Below are positions 10,996-24,378 of a stretch of DNA of 64,000 bases, piece after piece. The stretch is taken from contig JABWDB010000038.1 in assembly GCA_019614645.1 (NCBI GenBank), positions 2,604,001 to 2,668,000 on the forward strand, read 5' to 3'. This stretch comes from Stratiolaelaps scimitus. Lineage: Eukaryota; Arthropoda; Arachnida; Mesostigmata; Laelapidae. The notes under the pieces were generated by a model that saw nothing but the letters and a program-made list of their open reading frames with translations, had not been told where the DNA came from and did no database searches. Position numbers and translations under genes: made by a program. The stretch's first letter is position 1, and each line of letters opens with the position of its first letter.

Positions 10996-13900
10996 AGTAT
11001 GTGCACCCCTAACGCATAAGGCGTATTCATCGACGGCGATGTCCACTACTGCCGAATCGTCGTAAATGCTAGCAAGTCGAACATGATACCATTTTTGGCG
11101 AAATTGCATGAACAGCAGCAAAAGCCTGAATATTAAGGCCGCCATTGTATTATATAATTATCGAATTTCTGGTTACTGAGTAACGATCAGTAAAGCAAGG
11201 AACGTGAGCATACTGCACGCGTCGAGGAAGATGCCTATGGGTGGCCGGATAAGATCTGCCGACGCCTTTATAATAGAAGAGTGCGCTATAATGCGACTGA
11301 CTGACTCGACAGTTGTCTGGTTAGTGGCGGCTACGAATTTCGCATCACGACTTGGCTGAATGTAAGGCGTATGTATCGAGGCATAACGCCTCGCGTTGCA
11401 ACATTTTCCAAACTACAATATTGGGTCTAGGCATATTTCTCCATGAAGGTGTTGCCTACGTAAATAAACGCGACACCTTTTCTGCTTTTCGATCGTCTAG
11501 GTGAGCTGTTGGTATGAAAAATTGGTAGAACAACGCGAAGACGAATGCTGAAGCCTCTCGCAAAATAATCGGAGTCGATATTCGCACCAGCAGTATCAGT
11601 CCGAGTCGCTGATGCTATGACAGCCCGACGATCCCGATGTAAGTCAGTGGCTTCTCGTAGCTTTTCGACGACTTTCGATAAGATGGTAACTTGTGCCTCC
11701 CACCAGCGTGGTGCTGCACTTGTGGCCGTTGTTGTTGTAGTGGACCGCTCAGCGAGGTCTGTTCGCAATGGCTGAGAATAGCGGGGGTAGAAGTCCAGCA
11801 ATTCATGGATTCGTCAAATTGTCTTTTCGCCTGTCATATCAGCACTTGCCTGCTGGAGACAGTTACCACTGTCGGTAGACGCACCAATAACAAAAAGTGC
11901 GGCCACGCGCTGGTTTTCTGCATGGTCGAACAACAGTTTTGCTGGTGGAATAGCGGTACCGATGGAGCTGCTCACATGATTTATTAACTGGCGCAGCCAT
12001 TTCCTGAGCTTTCTCTTGGCACACTTACAAAGTTTGCAAGAACTTATTGACGTTCAACATTGATTTATCCAAAGTTTGCATCGAGTAGGCTTATGTAGTT
12101 GACATTATTATGAGAACTTTTCGATCATAGCCTTTGGTGGGCTATGTGGCAGTTCAAGTCACGCCGCGAATCGATTCACGCCGGCAGGCGGATAGTAATA
12201 TGGCGAATCCAATTTTCAATCGAACTTGCCATGACCGTGTGCTCGGTTGATCACCCACAAATACATGCAAAGCGTTCAAAAGAGGCTAGGACGATTGTTG
12301 GCCTGTTTGTGGAAGAAACAGTTGTAGACCGATCACAAAAGACAACAGCTGAGAGAGTGAACTCTAATATTATTTGTAACTGAATACTTGGCATGCTCAG
12401 CGGTCGAGCCTATGTATGTTTACAGTAGACTTTTACAATTACTAATGCACCACAGAGTTCGGTCCACTGGTTTTTCATACACTTCCAACTTAAAATCTGA
12501 GTCATTCACTTGTAACTCAGGACGTTTGAAAATACGCTCGTCGAGGGCCTGCGTAGCTGCTACCCGATTTGCAATCAGGGTTCAAAACTCCTCCAATTCG
12601 AGTTGAAAAGCGTGCATTAATGGCTGTGGATGATATGATTGCATAACTTGGTTCGCCGACCTAAGTGATTTTGTTTGCTTGAGTTGCCGTCAATCTGGTC
12701 TATTCTACAGGTGTACATGACGGGGTTCTATTGGACAACATGTGAAGTAAGAAACCACTTCACAGTTACTCCAAGGGAATTATGTCATACCTGATCACAT
12801 ATATTATTTATGGTAGCATAGAGTTAATATTCAATAGCACGAGTTACTGTGAGGTTGTGTACACTCACAGTACCACAGCTCGGAGCTCGCGTCACAGGCG
12901 AAACGCGAAAACCCAGAAGAAAACCTGAGTTTAAGTTTTCTGACGTACTGATTCACTTTTTGTTATAAGTATCTGCAGCATTTTCGAGGACTAGCGATAT
13001 GAGTTGCAATACACAATGGGTAGCCGTCCATTTTGGCGACCGAGAGCCGACATTATTTCAGTGACCATTCGTTTAGCTATAATGTATATCAACATGAGAA
13101 CTCTCAACAAATGCTACTCTCGCCTGTTCTACTGTCGTTCAATTCACAGGGAACAGATTATATAAGCCAGGCTGCTGGCATGTGGCCTGACTACAAGCTA
13201 TCATCAAAAAGACACCTGAAATAATGTTTACGAAACGTAGAGCACGATTGGAACATGTCGAATCCAATATTAAGAAATTAGTAGATGTAAACTTAAGAGG
13301 TAGATTAAATCCACTATTATTATTATCATTATTATAGAATCTTCAACTGTGCTACTTTACACAACTTCCAACATAACCAAGCACTAGTCTATGTACTGCG
13401 GACGTTTCTATATAAGACGACAGCAGTAAGTAAATACAAAAGAATCGAGTGATTCAAGGAGGTTTGAATGTATGAGGCAAGAACTATAACAATGTCTATA
13501 GCGAAACTACCTTGGGGCACCAAAATCGCCGGTCCTAGATGGCAAATTACAAGAATTTCGTGGGTCATTAGGTCAACACCATCGTCGACGAATGTATTGT
13601 TGACGGTCCTCGGCAATTATCGGATATGCGTCAATGGTATTCCTTTCTTCGTTTGATAAGCATCACATGGTGGTTCTCTAAAATAAAAGGTGGGTCGATC
13701 GGAGTTCTTTTGACATTAAGTTTTAGTGGTTGGAGAATTGCCCATGTGCCCATACGTGCCGTATCGTCGTTTTTTAAACCAGCAACCCGCTACAACTATT
13801 TCCGCCAGAGATTCACCGACCCAGCCCCACGTAACGTATGTCATTCCAGGTTCAGCTCTAGCATGTTGCGGCCATTTTATACAAAGTCCGGGTCAAGGCA

Positions 13901-14482
13901 GTTAAATCATTCAATGCAGTTACGTGATTTGCCTAGATGTGCTACGTTTTAGATGTCGATGTTCTTTCGCATATCTGCGTGTTAATGTTTCTATTGCTGG
14001 AAAATTTCGATAAACTCAGTAGCAAAAAGACACAAGCTATATAATAATCGCAATTACTGGCGCCGAGACTACAAAAGTCAATGCGACTGATGACTTCCAA
14101 AAAGTTTTATTTAATACGTTTCAATAAATTAGCACTCTCATTATTTATTTGATGCCTCATGAATTTTAAATACTATCCAAATAAATAAATAAATTAAAGT
14201 AATGTTGTGGTCGATGAATAAATACTGTTGTAGTCGGTGCCTCTGACGCTTGTCTACAATTAACAATTAACTACAATTAACTAATGGTAACAAAACTCAC
14301 CAGTCAGCTGATATTGATTTACTTCATGAAATTGCCCGCGGCGCCCTGACGTGCCCATGTGTGCACACAACAGCCGGTACGTGCGAAAATTTGTAGCGTA
14401 CTATCAGATTGTACGTAATGTACACCTTTCTTATAGAGTCACCACAACTTAAATATAGTATACTATGGTAAACACAACCTAC

Positions 14483-14545
14483 CTAGATTTTCGGATTGAC
14501 TCTCAGCCAACATTTAACGTCCACGGTACTGCTTTTAGTACACAC
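14483..14545 (-). repeat. tRNA-like SINE, 3' fragment
   Basis: The plus strand reads GATTTTCGGATTGACTCTCA then GCCAACATTTAACGTCCACG, close to the start of the 48.0 kb copy. The tRNA-like head is missing or unrecognisable beyond about 14,545. Orientation is minus because the head would lie at higher coordinates. Confidence 0.75.
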
Positions 14546-16654
14546 AACGTGGGACAATCTACTACTAATACAATTACCACTGATTCGAGTAATTGATTTA
14601 TCGTTATCGTATCGTTTGCAATCCCCGTTTCGAAAGGTTCGGTGCGAATGAAAGCATTTGTACTATGTAAATACGAAAGGAAGCCATTGACCAATAAAAG
14701 GCAACGAAAACGAGCCATAACTAAGCAAAGGTGTGTGAAAACTCGATACGTTCTGTGACTGTGTCGCTCCTTGGTTGTGTGAGCTATCAGCCAATACAGA
14801 GATGGTCGCTACCGCTTAGGCCATAAATCTCCTTCCTTCTCCCATTGGCTTGTGGTGGGTGACCTGCCCTGGCCGCATCTGATCGCGCTCTACCCAATAA
14901 CAACCTGTTGTGCCCGACCGCGCACTCACTTCTGCGGCGGAATGGTTGATCTTTATTTCTTTCTTTCTTCCTTTCAACAACACCAGCAACAGAAACTATA
15001 TCATCAAAAAGCGAGTATCAGCGTCTTGCGTGGCCGTTGTCTTCGTCATTTGCTGGTGAAGTTGGTTTGATCAAAATATATTTCATATTAGATAAACGAA
15101 CCGATAAGCACGAACACAGCACAGCAACAACAAGTAGGATATTCGATCTGGACGAAAGATGAGTTTTTCGTTACTTGGGACAAGAGAGGGATCGATTAAT
15201 TCGTTCGTTGTCGAAAGAATTGCTATTTTGACGCTAGATACCGACCATCCGCCACCAGACGACGACAGGAGATGAGCCAAAAGATGAGAGCACGAACAAC
15301 GTCGCCCGACAACAACGACAACAACAGCAACAGCGACATCACTGATCATCCTACCAAAGAGCTACAGAAACACAGAAACCGCAAAAGCCAAAAGCACCGC
15401 GAGGGGACTGTGTGAGTCAGGAAGATAGGCTTCAACTTCGAAATGCCAACTCGAAGTAGAAGACGAAGTCTATGGACCAATATCAGCATGGCCATAAAGG
15501 TTCGATGAAGACATAAACGATGCGTTCAATCTTTATGTGGTCTAATCGAACGTTGCGGGCCATAGACAAACAATATAATGCTCGATCTATTATAGTCCGA
15601 TATGTGTTATTTTCGTGTCCGCAGCCTGTCAAATCACAGTGTCTCACAGGACTTCGAAATCCTACAACATTATTGGCCATGGTAGAGTAACAGCTACGTG
15701 ATAGCGTTCAGCCGTATCAAACTTAGCCGACTCAAACAACTATATCTGTAGAATACAACAACAATAATAATTTATTAAATATCTTAATTAATCACAGTAA
15801 ACATAGACAGAGACATTCGCCTATTACAATCGATACGGGTTGGGAAATATACGTATCCCATATAGTACTGCAAAGCGATCACTCCTATCACTCAGTATCG
15901 GGTATTTTGCAAATGAAGCGCGAACCACTGCGCTTGCCAATTAATGCAGTTATCACATTTCGATTTACTCACTTATATTTAAATTCTTCTCAATTTGTCG
16001 TGTGCCGTGCAAACGCAAAGTCCTTGCTCTCAAGTGACTATAATATTGTATAAAACCGGGTATTTACTCCTGATTGATTTAACTAAATCCCATTCTACTG
16101 AGAACGTCTTCAGAACGGACAATCTTGAAACGAATGGTGATGCAGTTGTTGTTGTTGTTCAGTCTATTCTTACTTACGGTATAGTTCTGTCGTCGGTTAT
16201 CGCTCAGAACAGCGTAGGAGACCCGAAAGGCGTCCTGGCGGAACGGCTTTTCTTTAGGAAGATGTTTTGCCCACGGTGGTTGCCGACAAATACGACGACG
16301 TTGCTTTCGCTGTAGTTCGTGCGGCTGTCGGTTCATAAAGGCGTGCGTCCAGTCCTGCCCCAGTGCATCTGACCTTGCTCGGAGAGCCAAGGTTGGAACA
16401 GGGTAGCGCCGTTTAATAGTACCAACCAACACCACCAGAACACCATCACCGACAGTACTACAAATTGGAGCAGAGCTAGTGTGACACTGCTTGAAGAACA
16501 GAAACAAACTCAGAAGTGTATTTGATTCGCCATCCAATAAACCAATATGACGCTTGCCTCAAGTGGAAGACGATAGACGAGCGTTGTGTACGACCCGTTG
16601 TTTCTTGAAACATTATTCCCAGTTGAAGTAGACCAGCTTTTTACCAAGCTGATT

Positions 16655-16676
16655 TTTAATCCTCTAATTAGAGGAT
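16655..16676. repeat. short perfect palindrome
   Basis: TAATCCTCT and AGAGGATT flank AATT, giving an almost perfect hairpin of about 20 bases. No function is apparent. Confidence 0.6.
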
Positions 16677-16983
16677 TGTTTCAATGCGAACATTTTTGAA
16701 AAAATGTTACGCTTAACATAAAGGCAGCTAAACAGTGTTGCCCTGTCTCTCTGATAGCCATATCCAACTGCGCAGTAGTAATGACTTATATAATATTTTG
16801 TTTTAAATTGGATGGCCAAACTCCATCTTTGCTTCGGACGATTTTTTGTATATATTATATAGATATTTGCGTAAGTAGGGTAGCTCTAAACCGAATCAAA
16901 TGATCATCAAGTTAGCCCTCGTGTGATGCTTTGTAATACGACAGAGAATACTTGCGGTATTTTTAAACCATGCGTCTCAACGT

Positions 16984-17016
<33 letters not shown>
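16984..17016. repeat. (TA)n microsatellite
   Basis: About 16 TA units. A short open frame runs through it only because TAT and ATA are sense codons. Confidence 0.95.
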
Positions 17017-17020
<4 letters not shown>

Positions 17021-17340
17021 CGCAACAATATATATTCGGCTTTATAATAACTTTTGGGCTCTCCTTTCGGTGAGTCACCGCCAGCCATTCGCCCAAGTGT
17101 TACGAGGTGTCTGCTCTATCGGATGTTGGAAATCTCGCGGTTCTACAATCCCCGGCTATAATTTCTTAAATGTTGATGTCCTTCGTTTGGATAACAAAAC
17201 AACAATTTCCTAGGCTCACCTTAACCTTAAGGCCGATCATCTATTACGAGATCAGATAAGGCATCGAACAGCCTTTGCATATGAGCATAATCATGCCCCA
17301 ATTCACATTGTTTTCGCTCTCAAGGTTTATAAAAGTCACT

Positions 17341-17480
17341 TTTCCGGGGCTGGCTCACAACCAACATTTAACCCCCACTACGCTGGTTTCAGCATTGCTT
17401 CATCAGACCATCCTTAAAAATTGATATGTGTACCTGGTTATCAAACCCGTGCACCTACATGTCTCCCTCGATTCCAGGGA
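17341..17480 (-). repeat. tRNA-like SINE, degenerate copy
   Basis: On the plus strand, CCGGGGCTGGCTCACAACCA then ACATTTAACCCCCAC matches the SINE body. Further on, TCAAACCCGTGCACCTACAT matches the B-box flank of the 48.1 kb copy (which has TCGAACCCGTGCACCTACGT). The head end beyond about 17,480 is not alignable by eye. At its 3' end it shares the CCGGAAAA-x-ACTTTTA extension seen in the copies at 35.0 and 58.1 kb. Confidence 0.65.
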
Positions 17481-18505
17481 CCCGATTCCGGTGCGTGGTG
17501 CGTTTGTGTGCGCTCTCGAGGACTAGGCTTCTCATAATCAACAAATTATCCTCGGCACAGTCTCGGCCAATCACCCTGTTCACACCCAATCTCCCCAAAT
17601 GCGTCACTAATTATTATATATCTTAAAATACAAGCAAATCGTTTCAAATTAACAGCCATGGGGAAGTCGATCTATGTGCAATTCCTTTGACACATAAATT
17701 TTGTGAAGTGCATGTATATATATATATATTTACAAAACATAATCCTGAACACACAGGTAGCTCTGCGATATCTTCGAGAACCCAAAAGCTGGAGGGACGC
17801 GCCGTAATTAAGTTATCAAAACTAAAAGGAGGTCGTGGCCAGGTTATGGGTGCAGTCGTCGGTAGCGACTAAGAGAGAAACCGCGTTTCGTTCTAACGCA
17901 GTATACAAGAGGGAGAAAAAAAGCATGTTTGCAGTTGTAGCAGAGGTCTACGCTAGTTTTAAATGCCCTGACATCTTACGGTAAAACTACCACTTGAATT
18001 CTTCTCCTCCTGCTCTCGCGTGTGCTCTCAGGACGTATCAGACCCAGACAGATCGAAGAATGAATAGGGTGTCGACAGTTGAGTGGAGCCTCGATTATTT
18101 TGCCATTCTGCCTCTGCAGTCCTTCTGTGACGACTACACTCCCCTGCTTCAATGAAGCAAAGAACCGATAGTCCTCACCTGGCCACGCCAGGATAATAGC
18201 ACTCACAGGTCACATTAGTATATTCGTCTCCGAAACCAGCGTGAAACTTGCTCAAAGAACAAATGAAGGACATGTTGGAGTTGACGAGTATCTCACAATC
18301 TAGGCTACAATAACAATGCAACTTCGACAGCAGCAACATGAGCATCACAGACATAGCATGTGGATCGAAGTATCCGTAGAAATTTAATAAAAAGAAAATC
18401 GCGTGCAGCATGCTTCGAGAGAAGAAGCAGGCGTGACAGACAGCCCCTCGTCATAGTTGGTCAGTGAGCGGAGCGAATTCTAGGGCAGGAAAATACGATA
18501 GCAGA

Positions 18506-18531
18506 TATATATATATATATATATATATATA
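18506..18531. repeat. (AT)n microsatellite
   Basis: About 13 AT units next to a GC-richer island. Confidence 0.9.
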
Positions 18532-21283
18532 CACGCACCAGACGGCCATCCGTTCGTTGGGTCAACCCACCCCGGAGGATCGTCGGTCCTTCCATCCCCT
18601 CGCCTGGCTGTCCGTATGTGTGTCTATCCGACCGCTCAGTCGAAATCAGGCATAGTGGCCGTAGAAGGGACTATAGTCACACAGGTGCTGTTCGCTGCAC
18701 CTTGTCAATGACTATACTTCTATCGTGGAGTGAATTCACTGACATAGGCCGCCGAGGCCGTAGCGGCCGCAAAGGCGACTAGTGAGCACTGCCAACCTGT
18801 CGCAGTGGCAGAGGAGGTACGGCTACATCGATTGCAATTCTCTATCTCTCTCTCTCTCTACCAACCTACCTCCCGTTCGTGGATTTTTTCCGTGGCATTC
18901 GGTTCGTGGCCCACAGACAAGCTTACTCACATCTTGCTACTATACAGCCCTTTGCACAATCACTCTACGTCCCTCTACAGTATTCTTTGCTGGCAAAGTG
19001 TAGAATATGAGGGAAGGACAAGGCAAGAAAGACGAGAGTGAATCTAAGAAACATACAGACAGCACACATAGGGGGGGGGGTATGCTACCTTTTACTCTGT
19101 GGGCGGATAGTTCCATTCAGTGGAGGTTGTTTGTGTCTAGCTGCTTGCACCCACTTCGACATATTCTCTTTTAGACGATCGTATAAAGCTCCCATTCCCT
19201 ACTGACATGTATTAGGCAGCAGGCACCCAGCAGTGAATAACGTTCTGAGACTACATGGGGCAAAAGCAGGGCTCTTGAAGGCTCGCCACGCGAGTCCTCA
19301 CTAGACAGCAGGTCCCGCCCCTTTCTTTGTCGAGAGCAACTTTTCACCGTCTCGCTCGCTCGTTATCCTTGTCTCTCTTTCTCACTCCCGTTCATAGTGG
19401 TTCTAAGCCTCCGTCGCACCCTACTCCCCCAACGTACTTTCTCAACCCCTACGTTCACTCCTTGCTTTGCTCTCGCAGCCGCTTCTCATTCTAACTCCCT
19501 GATCCCATATATTCGACCGCCAGAGGGCGGCCTTAGCTGTGGCACTCGCCCCCGGCAGGAGGCGCTGTCGGCCGCTCCAGTGAGGGAAAGGCAGATGCGG
19601 CTTGTGTCGGCCCTATAGTGTGGGGCATCGTGTCTCCTTCGCACGCCATAGAACCGGGGGGGGGGGGGGAGGGGGAAATAATAATCTATTAAGAATTGCT
19701 GCTGCCCAAAGAAGAAAGAGAGGGAGCACAGAGTTAAGGAAACTAGCATCATGGAACAACAGAAGCCTAAGTAAGGAGGTAAACGAGACAATAGCGGGGT
19801 TGCAAGATGTAGACAACGATGGTTCTTCGCAGATACGACGGCTGCCAAGTGGACTACAGGCTTGCTTGGTGAAAAAGCACGATCAGGATGGTCGCGGCAA
19901 GGTAGTCGACAACGAGCGAATAAAAAGGGAAGTCGCAAAGATTGGGAGCCTTCATAAGCAGCGCTGGGGAAAATAGAGGGTTCAGTAAAGCGGATAAGCC
20001 CACGGCAACTAAACCTTTTGGCCCCGAGGGCGGAGGGCAGTAATCAACCGGCCGAGATCAAATTTAAGAGCAAATTAGGTAAAAGGGAACGATCAAGACT
20101 TGCTCACTTCACTCCTACGGCCTGGCGTCACTAGTTGGCCAAAACGCATCTAAATGGGAGGAATTTTTTTTTGGTCTGTCTGGCTTGAGTGTCCAGTTAC
20201 ACGAAACTCGACGGCAAGTTTGGATGAAACTATAAAAGTGGTGCTTTTAAGGTACCTTTATCTCTAGACTACATTCTCTGAGGATTTACACCAATATTGT
20301 TTTTGCCTAACGAAATACACGACTCATCAAAGCCTATGCATGTCCGAGACTTTTTTTAATTAAGCAGAACTCGTTAGTTGTTTGTTAGTGCCCTACATTC
20401 TTGTGATATTACACACTAGAAATCTGAGCAAAGTAGATTAGTTTTGTTCGGTGAGAAGTACATAGTCTGAACAGAATATTCCATTCCTATTCTTAGGCAC
20501 TCATATACATTCGTTGTTGATTAAAAGGGTCTTTGTGTTTCTCGTTCTAATTTAGGTTAACGGCGATGTCATTGTTGTCTGTCTTCTCCGAATTGTTATT
20601 GCTGCCGCCACTACCGTAGATGACGCCATTGATAGGAAGCTACAAGAAGCCAGTCCGATCACAACGATAACATCTTATTAATTACTTAAATATCAGCTGC
20701 TATTAATTATAGTCATCTCTCTTCATCATGAGCGTAGAAAAGACAACCGTATGAAGTTTGTTTGTCCCCCGTCAATCTCAAGAAATCAAATAACACAACG
20801 AAAAGTAAGAAGAAGCTAATAAATATAATGTATGTATGTATGTTAATCCATAAGCTACGGTCACAGTGTGAGAAAATAAAATAATAACATCAATAAAAAG
20901 GAAATACTAGGAGAACCAAACACAATCGCCACTTCACGACGCGTATCCCAGTTGCACTGTTGTTACATATCCTGTCAGCATTACAACGCTTTCGGCTGTA
21001 GCACGCACAACCGTGACGGTACCTGCCTTTGCCGTCGGACTACGCTGGTAAAAGAAGACGAAATACAGTGATGGAACCCTGTGTGCTTTGTTGACATGGG
21101 AGGATTACCTCACTGTCCTAATGAATGGAATACTCAATATTCGTGATTGCAAATAGGAACCGAAAAAGTAAGAAAAAAGCTTTAGTGTATATTTGATCAT
21201 TTTGCTGATCTTTCTTATTTAGACCATAGGGTTCTACTGTCCAGAAAAAATGTTTGTCTGTAGCGGACATTCTTAGGTAGTCT

Positions 21284-21311
21284 TCTTACTACTACTACTA
21301 CTACTACTACT
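21284..21311. repeat. (ACT)n microsatellite
   Basis: About nine ACT units. A similar TAC-type run is at 54,644-54,662. Confidence 0.9.
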
Positions 21312-24300
21312 GTTGGATTGCCTCGGGGATATGTAGAACAACACAGCAAGCAAGCAAATGGTTGGAAAGTTAGGCCGCAATAAGAATTCAACAATATCAA
21401 TTGACGGGTTGGTCGAACATCTTAATCTATGTTGATCTGTTACTAAATCTACCTAAACACTGAACCCAGCTTATTTGTTTATTCACGCTTTAGTGGAGTT
21501 TATTGAGTGCTCAGCTGAAGGGAGCGACTCTTATATTTGCAAATACTCTTATTAGGCCAAGACAGACACGGTATTATTTCAACTACCAAGAAAAACTAGG
21601 GGGTCTATTTGAAACTAAAACTGGATATACGATTGAGTCTGTGTCAGATAACAGCTCATACAGATTTGAAATCATCTTGATGATGGGAAGCGTGAAATAT
21701 GTATACCTCATCTATTCAATTCAATTAGGACAGCCGCTCATTAGAGACTTGGTTAAAAAAATAGACTAACGTTACTAGATGCGACAGTGTAGTTGGTTCT
21801 ACATTGTCGGGCGACCTTAATAGTATGTGCCGATCTGTCACACACACGTGCATCAGTTGACTTCAGTGATTGTATAACAGACATCTCGTCGCTTTCAAAA
21901 ACACGGAATCACCATATGCGTCAGATGTGCCTGTTCACGCATGGTTGAGCCCATCCAGGCTGCGCTACATCATGTTCAGCTAATATTGATCCGCCGACCT
22001 ATGAAAGCGCAGAAATCTCAGATCCACACCTAGCATCACGTCCGATCAAATATAAACTAATTATGACTCTGATATTAATAGGCGTCATGTGGCCGCCAAA
22101 ATGCCTGAAACCTTGTAAACACTAGTGTATAAAACACTCAAGCGCCTATAGGTAGTAGACATTTGGGGCGTACCACTGTTGTCATTACTGCTTGTAATTG
22201 ACGAAATTGTGAATTCAAAATTTAGGATGCTTACTTGAATTGAAACTTGTTACTTCAAGGTACGTAAGGGCCATTGTTATGGGATTTAAGTTTTACGCAA
22301 GACTTATGTGTGAAGGATGCGATGAGATAGGTCTGAATTACAAATAAAACAGGCCGGTAGATCCGTAATCGGTTAAGTATGGAATTTTCTCAATCGGTTA
22401 TGTATGGAATTTTCAATCTTTGACTTCAGATCCTACGTTAGCGTGCTATTCTTACCACTAACATTAAAACGTGAACATCTGAGAATATGGTGAAGAAAGT
22501 TAAAGAAGTTTCTTAGAACATGCCGTTGTATGGATTATAATTACTGTTATGTCTGTTTGAAAATACTCATGTACCGGGAGGGGCGTTGCCAGGATCTCTA
22601 TTGTATTTGTCCTCTCAACGCTTGAGGTTTTGTTAGAATAATAATAGCGTTGGTATCATTGATACCTTATGATAATGCCGAAATAAATGTTCTAAACATT
22701 AATACATTAATTAATAACGAGAGACCAATATTCGATATAGAATCAAACATGTAGTTTAAATGTGAGCGCTTATTTCCAAGATTATACAACAGGTACGCTT
22801 ACATAACGTTTCATACCTTATTTAGTTTTTAATTTGGTTTGCTACTATATCTCTAACTCAATTCTCAGGGATCAGTTTTGACGCGTCTAGGAAAAGTAAC
22901 ATTCTCGGATAATCATTTATTTTGCTTCATATGAACTGTAAAAGTACAAAAATTGTATGTGATAAGAGCTTTGGTAAAGCTGTGCGTGGATTTGATGGAA
23001 AACTAATCACATACTCCAATACAATTTCATCAACACAATCACACGTGTTTTAACTCTTGGAGCTGTTCAGGAACATGGTAAATTCGGTCGACAGCCATAT
23101 ATACAATATTCAAAACGCAACAATACAAATATTAGCACACAGTGCAGTTCCTAGAAACCACAGGCGGGAACACAGGTAGACTTCAATATGTTGCTGTGAA
23201 AAGGAGATGTTTTATTGTCGTGATAAACAGAATTAGTTGGAAACTCAAGAGTGTCTGACATTGACACCTCCATTGATGACGACTTCTATATTTCTTTCGG
23301 TTTGATAGAACCAAGTGTGATCGATGGTGGTTCACTTCTTCAAAATGTGGTCTAGACCGACAACTACAGTACTCGTATCTGTTCGGTGAAGAAGCCCAGC
23401 AAGTCGTTATTGTCATCTGTTTTGTGATGCACAAAAGGCTTTGATCGCCACGAGGGCCTACATAAATCAAATGTCTACGAGCACATGGACCAAAGGGGTT
23501 GGCCTTGAATCAAAACTATGTGAGTTATTTTATGAGTGAAATGCTGCAATCTAACAAATGAGGAAAAAGCCTCTCTTCGTTAGTTATTTCAAATTTCAGT
23601 CGAGGCTGAAATTAATGCGTCAAGTGTGCTTAATTTTGTTGTTGAATTAATCAGGTTTAGGCAATCAGATTCCGATTCAACGTTGGTCAGTGCAACGAGG
23701 ATTCTTTACAGTCGGTTCGATTGGAATATATTTTTTAAGATAGACAAGTCTAATGAACACGCCTTTGATCTTACTGGAGTCTCTCACCCAATGAAACATT
23801 TTAGAGATTTTAGGGAACTCCTCAAATTTTTTTCTCAAAGACTTCATATTACAAACATATTTTTCGTGTGATATTACACAGCGCCGTTTAAATATGACTA
23901 ATTTGTCCGTCTGATTCCAACGATTACGAAGCTTCTCAAAAAGGAGAAGATAATTTGATTTGAAGAAAACACCAAAGACAAAGTTCTACAAATGTAGATG
24001 ATTTGTACTAGCTCTTTATGTTGTTTGCCGGTTTGCTTGTAGTATACATCACTAGTTTTGGATTCATACGATACAATTTCCAGCAACATCTAGGTTAACT
24101 AAAGCAAGCTAGATGAAATACAGGGAAGAAGGCGACTATGCTTATTTGGATTTCCGAATGTTATCCTGATTCCTAGCGATAAGCACAGCCACAATTTCTA
24201 ACTATAATAAATACAAGGTACAATGGTCGACAAACCAACTGAATAGGTAGGTGTTGAACAATATTATCAGAAAACGTTGTTCACACACATACACACTCGC

Positions 24301-24372
24301 TAACATACAACGTAATCATCCAATGATGTGGGTCCGTTCATGTTTCCCTCATTCATCTCTTATCAATATTAT

Positions 24373-24378
24373 ACTTAC
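24373..24378 (-). other. splice donor of Distal-less exon 1
   Basis: On the minus strand the exon end GCGATG is followed by GTAAGT, a strong U1 donor. Without splicing the frame would run only eight more residues to a stop, which supports its use. Confidence 0.7.

Larger units (their letters stand above)
8500..12620 (-). mobile_element. BEL/Pao LTR retrotransposon, decayed
   Basis: Minus-strand remains run in the order expected for a BEL/Pao pol gene: reverse transcriptase/RNase H linker at about 9,930-10,840 and integrase at about 8,500-9,490. The region above 11 kb would then be protease and gag. It contains minus-strand open stretches (about 11,427-11,806 and 12,390-12,610) that I cannot match firmly to gag. 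No long terminal repeats were found by eye. Frameshifts and stops are frequent throughout, so the copy is dead. A plus-strand SINE lies inside it at 10,890-10,995. The 5' boundary is a guess; the integrase part is the secure portion. Confidence 0.55.
12621..24372. other. long non-coding region; minus strand is likely Distal-less intron 1
   Basis: No exon with recognisable conserved protein was found by eye on either strand. In particular I did not find the homeodomain exons expected downstream of the Distal-less exon 1 (which would lie at lower coordinates on the minus strand). The region contains two SINE remnants (14.5 and 17.4 kb), TA, CT and ACT microsatellites, a G-run at about 19,656-19,667, and two GC-richer islands (about 14,800-15,420 and 18,400-19,650). 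Those islands could be regulatory or old repeats. Open frames such as 19602-19976 are driven by low-complexity sequence. Confidence 0.5.

Noticed and set aside
19602..19976. 124-codon plus-strand ORF with a glycine run
   Set aside because: The glycines come from a poly-G tract; the opposite strand is open too and nothing matches a family.
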